Positions 1-13,319 of a DNA stretch of 64,000 nt are shown in pieces. Within the stretch, counting starts at the first letter, position 1. Each line of letters starts with the position of its first letter. This stretch comes from Malachius bipustulatus (Eukaryota > Arthropoda > Insecta > Coleoptera > Melyridae). The notes below the pieces were generated by a model. That model made no database searches, was not told the DNA's origin, and was given only the letters and a program-made list of their open reading frames with translations. The translations under genes and the position numbers were made by a program. The stretch covers positions 23,557,144 to 23,621,143 of the forward strand of contig OU342634.1 of the NCBI GenBank assembly GCA_910589415.1. Direction: 5' to 3'.

Positions 1-3000
1 TTACTGACAGAGAGAATTACTTTATTCGAATTATTACTATGTATTTTTCATCACTATAAGTATACTTATTTTGACCTTTTCTCATCCCCATAACTCGATT
101 AAGGGTATTAGTCCCTAACCGATCCATGTTAGGACTGCTGTCCACCCTTTAAGTGCACTTAACTATTACATTAAGTGAGGTTCTAATCATCCCCCTATTA
201 CAGTGAGCATGATAACCTGACAGAGAGGATTTACTGACAGAGAGTGACAGAAAGGGTATTTATGTCTCTCAATTAAGAAAAAAAAATAAAAACTTTTAAG
301 TTATTGTACTTACTTGAAAGGTTTAGCTGTTTATCCATTTTTCTTAATTTTTTCTAACTTCCTTCGTGTTTTGCTTTTTAGTTGTTTTGGAATTTTACAG
401 TAATTTTCCAGCAACACTCTCTTAAACACTAGCGCACGTATCGAGCGTAAGAACGATAATGAGCTATCTACAGCAGATAACGGCCGGACGTGCGGGTGAG
501 TAATAGGTACCTACCTGGGGATTTTAAAAAACTGAAAACATTACGCACTATTGGAGCTCGTGAACGTCACTACAGGGTGATATTGAGGACGTGATCATCG
601 AAGTATAATTACTTTATTACTATAATAATTGAAAATGAAAAACAAACGAAACAAACTTGATTAAATGTAATTAAAACATATCAAGTTGATTCATTAAATA
701 AGTAATTGTAATCGGAAATGTGACAAATGATTATGAATGCGATACACTCTTAATCATAATGTAAAATCATGACCAAATGAACATATGGCGTGTGCTGACC
801 AACCGTGCATCCAGCAGGGGTGAATATTGTATTAATACACAATACGTATCTACCAATGTTAAAATATTTTTGGCGGGATTCTGTAGGGTACTTAACACGT
901 GTGTTCATTTATGTAAATTTTTCATTTGCATCTATCTGTTCAAGTAGGTACAGGTATTTGCTTCCATTTTGGTGAATTTCATAGGGTGAATTTCATAGGA
1001 GGGCATTATAGTTCCTAGTGTATGCACTACATAGAATAACATCGAAAAATTAAGGGTTTTATTTATTTATTTATTTTTTTAATAATTATTAACGACGAAT
1101 CCAAAACTGAAAACCGTTCGTCGATAGGACGCGGCGGGGTTCGGAAGTACTTAAACATTTTTTGACCATTTCTCGATTTTCATATTTTATTAAACGCTAC
1201 TGGAAACATTTCAGCTTTTGGTGAGAGTGATAGGTAGGTAACATAGCCAGGCGTACCTACGCATAAAACGCCAATATCCTAAATTTTTTGATAGTCATTC
1301 GATAAAAGAAGAGAGAAAATCAAAAGTGATAATGAATAATTATAAAAAATCTTATCTGTGTTGCCGAGTGTCCGAGGTATTCCGTTTTTTTTTGTTTATA
1401 GTTCAAACCTTCATTATACATAACGATGGTCTAATTCTAATACCCCGTAACTGTATGAATCAATATTTTACAGGAGAAAGCTTTTTTATTTTTAGTTTTA
1501 AAGGGCTAAATATGATTTAGGAGGTTATAAAACTTTTTTTGTAGCCAATTTCCCAAGCCAAGACGGTGTATTTCAACTCATGACCATGACAGAGTAAACG
1601 TACAACCGAATGGCGCGAAAAAGTAAAATTTGGATTTTTTGCAGATACAGGGTATTAGAATTAGACCATCGATAGGTAGATAGCAGCTTTGTATGATAAC
1701 GACTTACTTATAGATCTTATGAACTGATTAAAGTAATTATAAGGCTTCCTATAATATAAGGAATGAAAACCAAATGATATTTGACGCAGCCAAGTAAACT
1801 TGTCCCTTTTACAGTAGCTGAGATGTGGTTAACCTCCCATTACACAAGGATTACTTAGAAGCCGCAATGAAATTTAATATTCACATTATACATTTATAGT
1901 GTGGCGATTCTTCAATGAAATCTGACATCCTCGTAAAATCTTGAACTACGATATCATTAAAGATACAAATATCTTACTCAGAAAATATTTGGATACACAA
2001 CCCCAGAAGTAAGTCAAATTACTTGATTGAGTTACCGCTGATCGAAGTCTTTCATTTCATATTGGTTCCTTTATTAATTAAGTGTTACTTGTATTCCATT
2101 AATGGAAATAGAAGACCTGTCAATTTGTTTGAATCATCTAATCACCAGGATCTTTTTAAAAGATGAAAATTTATTGGTGTTGCCAGCAAATTATATACCA
2201 AGAGAAAGTTATGAAATTTGTAACCCTGTTACAAATACAGCTTTTTATTTCAAAATTGCCTTTTTGATGTCTCCATGTCTTCAGGGTTCTGACACTGAGA
2301 AAATGTATCCGATACATGGACTTACTGCAGAACGTTACGAATATAAGAGATGAATAGTATCAAATTAGGCAGGTTTAAAGCGACTAGATAAAAAACGAAA
2401 GAATCTAGGGATCAACAAAAAGTAGGACTTGGTTTTTTTTTCGCCAGTAAGCCGGCTGCAATTAAAGTCAAGGCCATGCGAATGATCACCAAGGTTTTAA
2501 GAAAACAAGTCTCTTGAAAATGATGGAAAAATATCGAAATTTCGGCACGAAGTGGGTATTGATAATATAATATCCACATTTCTTCGGTAAGATTCTTGAC
2601 GTTGATTTTCTTCAAGAATATAAAAAAAAAACATAATATTCCTATACCTTTTACAGCAGATATCATTTTTATGACAGCAACCTAATAGCCAATAGCTAGA
2701 TGATGATGAGAAAATAAGCTTAATCATTCTGAAGAGACATGGATTGAAAGGAGCGAAATGCTCAAACAAATTTTTAATAAAGATATAACAAATTTTTTGG
2801 TGGAGCTCTGGTATTCGTATTAGAAGCTCACTTAACACTTTTTCAAAAATCGGATAAATATAATTCTGAGCCCATATTGGAATTTATCATTTTTGTCAGA
2901 TATCATATCAAGAGTCCAAAAATATATATAATAAAAAAAATATTAATTAAGTATTCGTCTAAAGCTTAGAGTTTACTAACTTTGCACTATTGACAAAATC

Positions 3001-3674
3001 TCTAACAGCACAGCTAGCAGTCTAAAATTCTGACAGTACGTATCACTCCCTCTTTTTTTTAGTCGGTTTAAATATCCAAATCTAACTTTTCCACTACTAG
3101 AACTCCAAAAGCATCAGCATACTAGAGTTGCTCCAGCTCTAGCCCTTTATGCCTCAACGACGAGGGTGCACATTGTGCCGGTATTTCACGGCAAGTTGGC
3201 GCGTGCACACGTGTTCATTTAACATATTATTCACCCCCGGGCTAGTGATTCCAATGACTCTGCATGGCAGTCCCGAATAATGGCATTAAGGGTGGAACGG
3301 CTACCACCCCCCGAGTACATGTGCGGCGGTTATTGCAAGGGCGAAGGGTGTGGGCAGATCGGGAGGTAATGATTGAAACTTGATTTGAAACATGCATTAT
3401 GCTAAATTAAACAGCATAGGTGTAGGGATCTAATAATCAGAAGTTCTCAAACGTGCTACCTGATTTAAGCTACCCATATCCTCTTCAGTTACTTATTAAA
3501 CTGATAGTCGAAGCTGTTATTCTGAAGATTTTTAAAACAATTTATACATTTTAATGCATCAAAAATGCACTCGATAATTCAAAAAAATAAGGCTTGTCCT
3601 TAGTTAATAAGCAGCTTTTAGGGAAAACAGCGATAAGTACTTAATTTTCTCCAATTTGAAATCATATAGCTGGG

Positions 3675-4262
3675 CCAAGCCCTCGACAAAAGAGTTCGAA
3701 GCCACAAGTGACCTAGCCCTGTTAAGGAGTTGAAAGCCCAAAACGGCAATTTTTGTAAAGTATTTGAAGCTCTATACGGGAAGTTCTGCAAAAGAGTTTC
3801 AATCCCTTGAAAGTAGCTTGAAAGCCTTTGTTAATATATGTTTTTCTCAAATATCTTGCCGCTGAGAATCAATTCGAAAAAAAATCGCGAGGGAAAAGAT
3901 CTATAAAATAATTTAGAATCGCCGCTCAAAAGATCGATTCTTTTGAGAATCGGTTAAAATCGCACATCCCTATTCAACACCTTTCACCGTCTTCCGCCTT
4001 CCCAGCAGCAGGATGCGAATTGCGAGTTGCAACTCGCCAAAAATATTCACCCACTTTTGTTTTTGCCCTCAAGAGCTTTGAAAGCCCTCAAAAGGAATCG
4101 GAGCTCTTTTTTTCATTCACAATTCCAAAGCTCCTTTGTAAAGGAATTAATGCCCAAAGCCACTAACCTTCGTTCAAAAAGGGCTTCAAGCCATGGAATT
4201 GGAAATCCTAAAAGGGCTTGAAGCCCTCTTAAAGTAATAAGCCCTCAAGGACGGCTAGCTCT
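3675..4262. repeat. degenerate AAGCCC-rich interspersed tract
   Basis: Short words such as GAAGCCC, AAAGCCC and TTGAAAGCCC recur every 15-40 bases over about 590 bases, with diverged spacing, like a very old tandem repeat or a low-complexity retrocopy. The open frame at 4027-4221 lies in this tract and looks like a by-product. No protein family is recognised. Confidence 0.4.
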
Positions 4263-5097
4263 GTTTGAAATATCCCAGTTCCAACTTCTTTGATTTTGCG
4301 GATCTTGATCGTTTTATAACAAATTTACCTCTTTAAGTGTCAGAAGATGACTAATAGGATGCTACTTACCAGAAATAATAGTAGATAAACAAGACGATTT
4401 TACAAATTATTCAACGTTTTAATAGTCTCATGTAATTACAAACTTTCATAATAAATTATCATGACAGAAAGCGTCATCATAAGCAATTGCAGTCTGCTTG
4501 CGAAGAATTATTTTATTAAATATTATTTATAAAGCGGATTTTTCTGAACTGTTGACAGCCACTGGATGGATGCAATCGCGGAACGTGCCGTTGAGGTCCG
4601 GTGACGACCGGCTTGACAATCGCATGTGTGTTTCTAGTAATACTTGTTAGATTAAGGGTAGCGCGGACGCTTTGTCCCTTCACGTGCATTTTAGCGGGTT
4701 CTTTTGTTCATTATCCCCATTGTTAATGGCGTCTATAATAATATTAGGCACTACACGAATCACTAATAAAAAGGACTGTAAAAAAGCCTTCCAAACTAAC
4801 ATTACCTGAAGCCAATCCAATGCGATTGCGATCCATGAAGGTATAGAAGAATTATTATAAATTTGTCCAAATGGAGTAAGAGTAGTATTTATGTATCTAA
4901 GTGCACGAAATTGAACTTTGACGCTTGTGAATGACGGATTTTTTTGTCGAGACGAGAGCCGAAAAAATAACTCAGTCGAAAGCACCAAATTTCGCGCTCG
5001 AGATGCGTACAAAATTTTTTCGATAGCTTTATTGAAATAAGCAAAAAAATAGAAATAAAAATCATAAAAAATTAACCAAGGGAATTTTTAATTTAGT

Positions 5098-5185
5098 TCC
5101 AGTCGTTAAGTTACGTCAGAGGCCCTTGAGGCTACTTGAAAACTTCTGACACTTGGGCTTTACCACAGCCATAAGATATTTATTT
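5098..5185 (-). repeat. dispersed repeat, inverse copy of 21710-21800
   Basis: The block around CAGAGGCCCTTGAGGCTACT and TTGGGCTTTACCACAGCCAT is the reverse complement, with few changes, of the block in the OR-E intron at about 21710-21800. The two copies lie 16 kb apart in different surroundings, so this is a dispersed element of about 90 bases or more. It may be the end of a SINE or LINE; the family is not recognised. Confidence 0.6.
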
Positions 5186-5608
5186 TATTTAGTTCCAAGG
5201 TTAATGTTACTTTGTTGCTAGGGAAACAGAAACAAGATTTCTATGCAGTGTAGGTACTAGATAGTTATCGCTCTAGGTCGCGAGATTCTTCGCGCACACT
5301 GCCGAGTAGATATAAGTAATGTAGGTACCATTTTTCATTTGCAAATTGATGTGAAAAATGTCAAAATTATTTGACGGCAGTCTAAAAATATATTATTGCA
5401 TTGGTATGTCAGTAAAGAAACAACAAACGCCTAGCAACAAAACTCCAGACTTGGCGCTCTTGTCTTCATATGAAAAGTTGTTCATACAACATCAAAATAA
5501 ATTATTGCCTTACATGATTATGAGAACTTTAAACTTTCTATAGCTATTGCCGTTGATTTTCGGACGGTGCTCACCAGTTGTAAATATTTAAAAACTCCAA
5601 TAATAGTT

Positions 5609-5737
5609 ATTTATGCAACAAGTGCATAAAGTGGTACTTTTTTTCACGACTGGGAAGTTTGACCGCATGAGCCGCAGGCGAATGCGGCAATCCCAGAAGT
5701 GAAAAAAAGGCACTTTATGCATAATTATGTTGCATAC
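5609..5737. repeat. hairpin repeat, imperfect palindrome
   Basis: Left arm TGCAACAAGTGCATAAAGTG followed by a T-rich run and CACGACTGGGA pairs with TCCCAGAAGTGAAAAAAAGG then CACTTTATGCATAATTATGTTGCA. The arms are about 50 bases with a GC-richer loop containing GAGCCGCAGGCGAATGCGG. Similar loop modules occur near 38870 and inside 23312-25165, suggesting a family of small foldback elements. Confidence 0.6.
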
Positions 5738-7521
5738 AAAATTTTATCTACGAGTGACTTAAATTAGAACGAAAAGTTATTATTAGAAAAAAAAAACTTT
5801 CCAATGCATTCATATCTTATGTAAGTGTTTCTTTGAAGCTATTAACACTTTTTTCATCACGTCAGTTCATAAAGGTGGCATATTGCTTAATATACGCTTC
5901 TTTAGATTTTTGAGGTAGGTACCTAACAGATTTTGTGCAGCCATATTTGATTGAAAAATAATTTCTTCTGGGGTAGAAGATATCTCATTCATTGAATCAT
6001 TTACAATGGTATCCATTTTAGGTATAATTAAACGACACAAAACACAAAATATTAATTGTACATAGATCTGGCGCTCTGCTAATAAACTACGTTTCTCTAG
6101 TATTATACCTATAATAGGTGCATGGTGTCAACAAGCCGAGCACGGAGCACCAAGCATTAGGAGCGGTTGGCGTCGGGATGCAATAATGTAATCCAGCGAT
6201 CAGCGTCTCGTGTATCAGCGATCGCCGAATCGAGCCGCTCCGCTGACTAGAACTTGTACTGTACTTGGTTCGTCGTGCAGTAACTTGTCAGATTTAGCGT
6301 TAAATAATGAACCGCTACGGCACTTTATTTCACCCGAAATACTTTATTTCACTCTTCAAGATAATCATACATTTTATGAACTAAGGTACGTCTAAAAAAG
6401 TGCATTTTATGAATCACTCATCGTAGATAAAGATTTTTATATCAACATCGTATTGCATACTAATATTCAGATTCTGGGTAGCCTATATTGACTTGATTTT
6501 GATTAAATTTGTTACCATTTTGTTTATTCACTTTTCTTTTCTACTTTTTCATCTTCTAATCTGCTTTTCTTCTGCAAAAGTTTGCAACATTTTCTGCTCT
6601 AGTGCTTTTGAATTTGAATTTTTTTTTAAATGATGAAATGTGCTATTATATTCCGGATCCTCAAACTTATATCTGGAACATCAACAAATAAAACTTCTTT
6701 ACCATCTCTTTCTAGGTTTTCGATGTTTACGCCATTAGTGTCAAGAGTGTCGGGATCTCGTCGCGTTCTTCTAGTTCAACTTCAAAATCAGCCGTCTTCA
6801 AATCATTTAACGACACCTTCCTTGACGCCATCGTCAGTCACTTAAACTAACTGTTTTTATTTATTAAAGTCTGAGGATGCAAAATAATTTAGAGTCCACG
6901 CCTGATACTAGTTGTAACGGATTTTGCCATTTTAAGGTTCAACTACAATAACGTAATTCAGAATCTATTAATCATTTATTAAAGAACTATAATTATTTTA
7001 GTCAAAACACATTATTCTCATTATTTATTTACATAAAAAGCTTAAAACTATTTACTTTGATTTATATTACGTAACAATATTATGGCATATGAAAATATAT
7101 GAAAAGCTGAAGTTTCGTTCTATATATCTATACTTATTCCTGCTTCAAATATCACATCAGTCATTCAAGTAATTATCTCAGGTAAATATATATTAGAATA
7201 GGTACTCTACAAAAGCTGATGCGAATTTACTCAAAGACTGGGCAAACTTTTGTAGGTATGTATGTCAATTTGTTTCTAATAATAAACGTGAATCACTAAT
7301 AACAAGGAAAGAAACTTCAAAGTCACATTAAATGGGTCATAATATATTAATCCAGAATTACCTCAAGCTGACTATTATTATAGGCTTACGTTAGAATTCA
7401 TACCATTGCGTTAAGAAGCACATACCTGTTAAAGAAAGATATGGTAATCATAATCCATGGTTTCGTAGAACGATAAGAGAATATTTTTTGAAATATTTTC
7501 AAATCTTCATCCAAAAATAAA

Positions 7522-9336
7522 ATGAAAACAGAAGATAAATTATTCTTATCCAGGATCTTACTTATCTTACGGCTAACGGGACTAGATCCAACACAGCGAA
7601 ATATTCGCAAAAATAAGACCTTGTTGATCATACTAGGCTTGGTAATATGGCAGTTAACTTCATCAACTGCAGAGTTATTGATAAATTATAAAGGAGTTGA
7701 GACACTTGCTAGATACTCTGAAGTATCAATAGGAATTTATACTGTCAGTACTTGTGATTTCCCCTAAATTTCATAATTATTATCGATTCTTGCAGGTAAT
7801 TTGGAGGATACCTTACACGATGATCAAGAGCAAGCAAATGGCAAAACTTCTTCAGGGTACATTCTATTTTTGGCCCATAGACTTACTAGGTGATCGTTTC
7901 AATAAAGAAGTTGCCTTTCCGATATACTCCGCACGCCTTCTTTCTCAATTTATGCTTTCATTGGTCTCGGTGTTAGCAGTTATGTATGGCTTGGCACCTG
8001 CATTGCTCAACACAGGATTTTTACCATGGATGAGTTATGGTGATTCAAACAATTACCGCTATATCTCTTACTGGCTGCTTTACTCCATCCAGATTATAAG
8101 GTAAAATTCAATAATATCAGAGTAGGTAATTATTATTAAGTAATTATTTGAATTATTTTCTAAGCATGCCTATTATTGTTGCGATTTCTTTCGGATTCGA
8201 TTGGCTTTTCTATTATTTAATAGCAAAAGCTGACACAGAAATGAAGATAGTAAGTAAAGTATTCTCTTCGGAGGAATTCGGCCACCTTAAGTGGGATCGC
8301 AAGGAAAGATTCCGTAAAGCTGTCAGGCATCACGCTTTTGTTCTTGAGTAAGTAAAATACTTCTTTTAAATAATTATTTTAAAGTAAACGATTTTTTTTT
8401 AATTATTTTAAGGTATATAAAATGTTTAAATGATACTTATTCTCTAATGCTTCTGAACCAATATCTGTGTAGTCAAGTTTCAATTTGTATGTGTATGTTT
8501 CTATTAACAAGCGATGGGTAATAGCATATTTTCTTAACTTCAAAAATAATCAAAGAGACATTACTTTTTTTCTAGCTTTCCTCCACCAGCTTTACTTTTC
8601 AAGTATATCGTGTTAATTTGCTCCTATACAACTCAAATCTCTATTTTTTGCTTCATGGGGAACAATCTAACGTTCGAGGTGAGATTTACTGATGATAATA
8701 ATAATTATTAGTGGTACCTACCCCATATTGGTACGTCGTAATAAGTGCACACCATATTGGATTTTTCTTTGAAAAAGTATAAAAATGAAATGTTTATTCA
8801 AAAATTTTCTCATAGATTCATGTTTTTGCTATTCTTAAAACTAAATATAAATGAAAATGTGGTTTAGGTGATTTATAAAACTTTTAGGGGTTGACAACGA
8901 CAAAGTCAAACTTTCCACGCTCTAGAAATAGCAAGCCTATACAGTTGCAACAGTGAAAAAACAACAAAATTGTGTAAAATTAAAATACTTTTAAATAAAT
9001 TTTGAAAACGTTTTAAATATATTTACCTACTTTCCTTTTTATTCTAGAGCGACACAGTTTTTACTGCCGTATTTCATAACATTTGGAACACCGAAAACTT
9101 TGATCACATTGATAGAAATAATTTATTGATGGTGATACAGAGGTCTCAAAGAATGGACTGTATAACTATAGGTGGTTTCTTCAAGTTAGATCTTACAAGC
9201 CTGAATAAGGTAATACCAATAATAATATCAATATAATAAATTATAATAGGTACCAATTAGATTTTTGATGTATTTGCAGCTATTAAAGCAAGCATTATCA
9301 ATTCTTACATGTCTTCAAGCTGTTAACAATCGTTGA
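7522..9336 (+). CDS. odorant receptor OR-A (7tm_6), 378 aa, seven exons
   Basis: Complete insect odorant receptor, a ligand-gated channel subunit of olfactory neuron membranes that by family rule works with the co-receptor Orco. Exons by eye: 7522-7743, 7796-8100, 8165-8347, 8413-8517, 8576-8678, 9048-9209, 9280-9336; all junctions are GT-AG and the frame closes at 379 codons. The first membrane segment is near residues 33-54. The second half carries the conserved MGNN-LTFE, GGFFKLDL and SILTCLQA stretches; the family's TM7 lies in the last two exons. Sequence groups it with OR-F and OR-G (shared KGVETxARYSE in exon 1 and PWMSYGDSN in exon 2). It differs in one extra 64-base intron (8101-8164) that splits the equivalent of their exon 2; the summed lengths match exactly (305+183=488). 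AATAAA overlaps the stop codon. The exact ligand cannot be read from sequence. Confidence 0.92.
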
Positions 9337-9488
9337 ATAAATTTATATAACTTATCTGTGTATGTTTTTTTTTTAATTGCACCCCTGCAACAGAAGGAAC
9401 AAGACCTCGCCCCCCTCTGTAAATTCTAAGCCAAAAGATATAAAACTTTGGTACTAAAAATAAGTTCAGCAGCATGAATTTTATTATA

Positions 9489-10668
9489 CAAGGTGTTTCT
9501 AAATGGAGTACCATAAATTGGAGGACTTGTAGGTAAAGTTAAAAAAATACGAAAATGTAGGAAAATTTTTTTTCGAAAAGGCTTTATTGATGAGATACAG
9601 GGTGTTAAAGAGTCGACCGACAGACCACTCTTTTGTTAATATTTGTTGAAACAATAACCCAACTGAGACAATTTTTTGTGTGCAACAACAAGTTATAAAG
9701 AGCAATAATCAGACAAATTTTCGGTTTATTTCAATAAGCCAGTGGCGTAGAAACAGGGGTCGTTTGACACTTTTCACTTTTTAAATAGTAAGGGCTAGGT
9801 TTTTTGATGTCTTATTACTTTTTTCTGAATCAATGGTCTTTTTACAATAAAAAAGCCATTCTTGTTTAATTTGCCCAGAGGCGTCCGTTTTTGAGATATT
9901 TGCAATTTTGTGTAAAATACACTTAAAAATTTCATTTATTAAAATTGTGAAGGTAGCTTTGAAATTTAAATAAACTAATTTTTGGACTTACTTGTCAGTT
10001 TGACATTTCATATCCGAAGTGAAAATTAAATAATATTTATTGTCAAGAAAACTATTCAACACATAACAAAACATAAGTAATTGAACAAAACATACCTAAC
10101 ATAAAATTACCTAATGATTATCTAATATTGCTCGAAGTGTCCTCCGTTTACACGTACCTACACATGCATTTAAACGCTGCTCCAACGAAAACATTATTTT
10201 TGGTTGATTTGATAATCGTTCAAATGCATTTTTTTTTTTTTTACACAAAATTGCAAATATCTCAAAAACGGACGCCTCTGGGCAAATTAAACAAGTATGG
10301 CTTTTTTATTGTAAAAAGACCGTTGATTCAGAAAAAAGTAATAAGACATCAAAAAACCTAGCCCTTACTTTTTTAAAGAGTGAAAAGTGTCAAACGACCC
10401 CTGTTTCTACGCCACTGGCTTATTGAAATAAACCGAAAATTTGTCTGATTATTGCTCTTTATAACTTGTTGTTACACACAAAAAATTGTCTCAGTTGGGT
10501 TATTGTTTCAACAAATATTAACAAAAGAGTGGTCTGTCGGTCGACTCTTTAACACCCTGTATCTCATCAATAAAGCCTTTTCGAAAAAAAATTTTCCTAC
10601 ATTTTTGTATTTTTTTAACTTTATATACAAGTCCTCCAATTTATGGTACTCCATTTAGAAACACCTTG
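9489..10668. mobile_element. TA-flanked foldback DNA transposon, non-autonomous
   Basis: CAAGGTGTTTCTAAATGGAG at the left end is mirrored by CTCCATTTAGAAACACCTTG at the right, each end flanked by TA. The inverted arms extend about 435-440 bases (left about 9489-9925, right about 10228-10668) and are nearly identical, so the open frames at 9499-9705 and 10452-10658 are reverse images of each other and not genes. The central 300 bases hold no transposase. TA target sites and TIRs suggest a Tc1/mariner-like or related origin; the family is not resolved. It sits just downstream of OR-A. Confidence 0.85.
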
Positions 10669-10993
10669 TATTTTGACGTCAAACTAAAGTTTCATATTAT
10701 GTGAATGATAGTCCTAGCTGCTCGTCTATCATATAGCTACACTCTTCCAGTTGTAATTGAGGAATGGTTAAATGTAATTGAGAATAGACAAATGTAATTC
10801 AGAATGTAATGCTAAAACCACGGAACAGAGCTAACGAAACTATGTTCCGTTCTAAAACCAGTGCCTGGGGCCCGCGCAGAGCAACACTCGAGGACTTTCC
10901 ATGAGGCGTCTTTACATGGGGAAGCAATGCTTGTTGGACGATAGTTCTGAGAACCGAGGATTTTCACATATACATAGTTTTTATAGATAAATA

Positions 10994-11367
10994 CAGGGTG
11001 AGGCGTAGTGTATAAAAAGTTAGGATAGGGACATGTAAGCCGTTTTCGATCTAAGCTGCTTTGAAAATGGAAAATTGCGATTTTCATTTTTTGTTTATAA
11101 CTCATAAACCACTCGTTCCAATTTAGAACTACAAACACCATTTTTATTACATTTTTTCAGGCAATCTGAAAATCTAATAAAATACAGGTGTCCCATTTAA
11201 AATAAGAAAGTTGATGGCAACTTCCGGTATAACCGGAAATGATAAGGGATTGTAAATATTTTAGTTCAGCTCGTCAAAATCGAAATTATACACGTACAAA
11301 TTGTTAGACTTCTACTCCCAGGACTTCTCCATATAAAAATGCCCTAAGGTTCTCACGCCTCACCCTG
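10994..11367. mobile_element. small TIR element (MITE) ending CAGGGTG...CACCCTG
   Basis: CAGGGTGAGGCG on the left matches CGCCTCACCCTG on the right, with TA on both sides, giving an element of about 375 bases with short TIRs. Its internal open frame (10812-11141, reverse) crosses the element end and has no recognised domain. The CAGGGTG terminus recurs at other elements in this window. Confidence 0.7.
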
Positions 11368-11555
11368 TATAGTTTTATCGTTTTGTAGTTACGATTTTAT
11401 ATACATACTTTCATTGCCATTTGATTATTCTCAATTACAATTAACCTCTTCTGAAACACATCTAAGCGTTTCTAAATTCCAACTGGAAAAGGCGTAGCAA
11501 GCGGTGTGGCAAGCGGATATTTTACAATGGAGAGCGGTAGTGGTATTAAGCGTTG

Positions 11556-11646
11556 TGAATTGAGCATACTGCGTCGAGCGTTGAGTCGTCTCAGCAAGCG
11601 GTATCCCTGTATTGCCACCGCTCAACGCTCGATGCAGTATGAAGAT
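11556..11646. repeat. short imperfect palindrome in a GC-richer patch
   Basis: GAGCATACTGCGTCGAGCGTTGAG is followed by its near reverse complement CTCAACGCTCGATGCAGTAT, within a block (about 11460-11740) rich in GCGGT and CGCTC words. The two opposite open frames here are artefacts of this palindrome. Possibly a SINE or MITE remnant; the family is unknown. Confidence 0.5.
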
Positions 11647-12449
11647 AATTTTTTAATCTTTTTGCATTTTCGCCTACGCATCGCTCACCGCTCAAAGCAC
11701 AACGCCTACCACTATCGCTTTTCGTTGCGATCACTGGCTTATTGGATCAGGATCATAATTTTATTCAATTATTGAACTTAATTTCACACAACTTGAAAGA
11801 AGATAAATATCAATAATATCAATCATCCTGTAGTTCCGAAAAATTCAACATGAAAGAAACATAAATTTTAAGGGAATAAGTCGTAGCGGAGTTGTGGCCT
11901 CACCTCAGACTATTTACTTTGCGAACATCAAGGATTCTCTATAGGATCTTTAGGATGGAGATGTCTATTACTGAAATACACGGCGCTAAATGATTAGGAA
12001 AGCCCACTCCAATTAAAGAGAAGAGGCGAAAAAGACGAATCGGCCCTACGTTTATAAATATTTTTTACGTATTAAAGAGTCCTTAATATTATTTGTTGCT
12101 ATATGAAAAGGAGTTAATTGCATACTAAATTACCAGGACCCAATTAATGCTCTAATTGATAATAATTGATACTAACTATAAAGGAATTCCAGAAATGGTA
12201 CTTTCCAATTTATCATACAATGTTCGAGCAGGTAATCGGAATTCATTACTAAATCATTAGAAAGACATTTATTCTCCCCCAATACAATGCCATGAGCGTG
12301 TAATTTTTTGTGGAAATAACTTACTAACTCCAAACTTTGTCAAGTTGGTCATTTCCATATCCACGAGAATGTCATAAGGTGAATCAAATTATCAAACTGA
12401 TAGACATCTACAACTTTTACCTATCAGAAGAATTATCTAGATTTTCTAA

Positions 12450-13313
12450 ATGCAGGATGAAGGTGAAAAATATCTCACAAGAGTGCTTTTATTATTAGGT
12501 ATAGCGGGAATCAATCCTACCCAAGCAATAGTGCCCTGGAAAATGTTCTTGGCAACTTTATCTCTTACAGTGCAGCTCATTTTATCTACTGCTGGTCTAT
12601 TTCAGAAAGAAATACAAATAGATGACGTTGCCGAATACATGTTCATTACCTGCTCAAATTATGGAGTAAGTATAGGTGGAGTAATAATTTAATCTCAGTT
12701 GTCTCCCTTTTTTGAAACAATATCATTCTTCAGTATACACTACTTTATCCTTCCTAAAAACTAATTAAATAAATTTTTTGTCAAATATAATTTTACCTTT
12801 ATAAAGTACCTGTATGGATCATCTTTTGTTTCAGATAATCAGCAGACTTATAGTCACAGTTGCTAAGCGTCAGCAACTTCAAAAATTAATAAAAGATTCC
12901 ATGTATTTTTGGGATATGAAAATTTTCGGCGATCCACTAAGTGAATCCATTTCCTCCAGTGTTCGTTTTTCCCGGCTATTGATCGAATCGTATTTAGTAT
13001 TGGGGGGTGTCTGCAGTATTTTATTTTTCGCCTTACCGTTCATTTCAAATACAACAGATCTACCTCTATTCAGTTTCAGCGATTATAGTTACATTCCATA
13101 CTGGGTTTATTATATACAACAAATATATTTTTGCTTCTACGCTTTTGTGGTTTTAATTTCATTTGATGGACTGTTTGGATTTATCACATCTAGAGCTGTT
13201 GCAGAGATCAAAATAATCAGAATAATTATGTCATCCATGGAACTACCGGGACTGGAACAAAGTTATCATGAACGATTTAAACAGGGAGCGATGCATCATA
13301 TCCATGTTCTTAG
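12450..13313 (+). CDS. odorant receptor 5' cassette OR-C (exons 1-2 only)
   Basis: Two intact coding exons of an odorant receptor: 12450-12665 (72 codons) and 12835-13313 (159 codons plus two bases). The first ends at a GTAAGT donor and the second at GTAAAT. The product covers the N-terminal cytoplasmic tail and the first membrane segments through the conserved FDGLFGFITSRAVAE and HHIHVLR stretches, about 60 percent of a receptor. I found no exons 3-6 in the 2.2 kb before cassette D, nor before 25800. Exon 2 ends in phase 2, exactly as OR-E exon 2, so it could splice to the OR-E 3' exons and give a full-length receptor. Alternatively it is a truncated duplicate. The intact frame and splice sites favour use over decay. 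Confidence 0.8.
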
Positions 13314-13319
13314 GTAAAT

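Larger units (their letters stand above)
1..7521. other. gene-poor left flank with decayed repeats
   Basis: No open frame here has the composition, splice context or motifs of a real gene; the short frames are low-complexity or sit in repeats. Visible structure is a direct repeat (TTACTGACAGAGAG at 1 and near 232), a degenerate tract rich in AAGCCC (about 3675-4262), a segment near 4890-5080 resembling 37897-38030, a segment at 5098-5185 related in inverse orientation to 21710-21800, and a hairpin at 5609-5737. The last few hundred bases should hold the promoter of OR-A, but I see no clear TATA box. Confidence 0.6.

Noticed and set aside
2102..2838. Frames at 2102-2353 (+) and 2412-2838 (-)
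   Set aside because: AT-rich, no domain, no neighbouring exon signals, and overlapping frames on one strand.
4680..5012. 110-codon reverse frame
   Set aside because: It overlaps a dispersed repeat also seen near 37897-38030, and shows no protein family.
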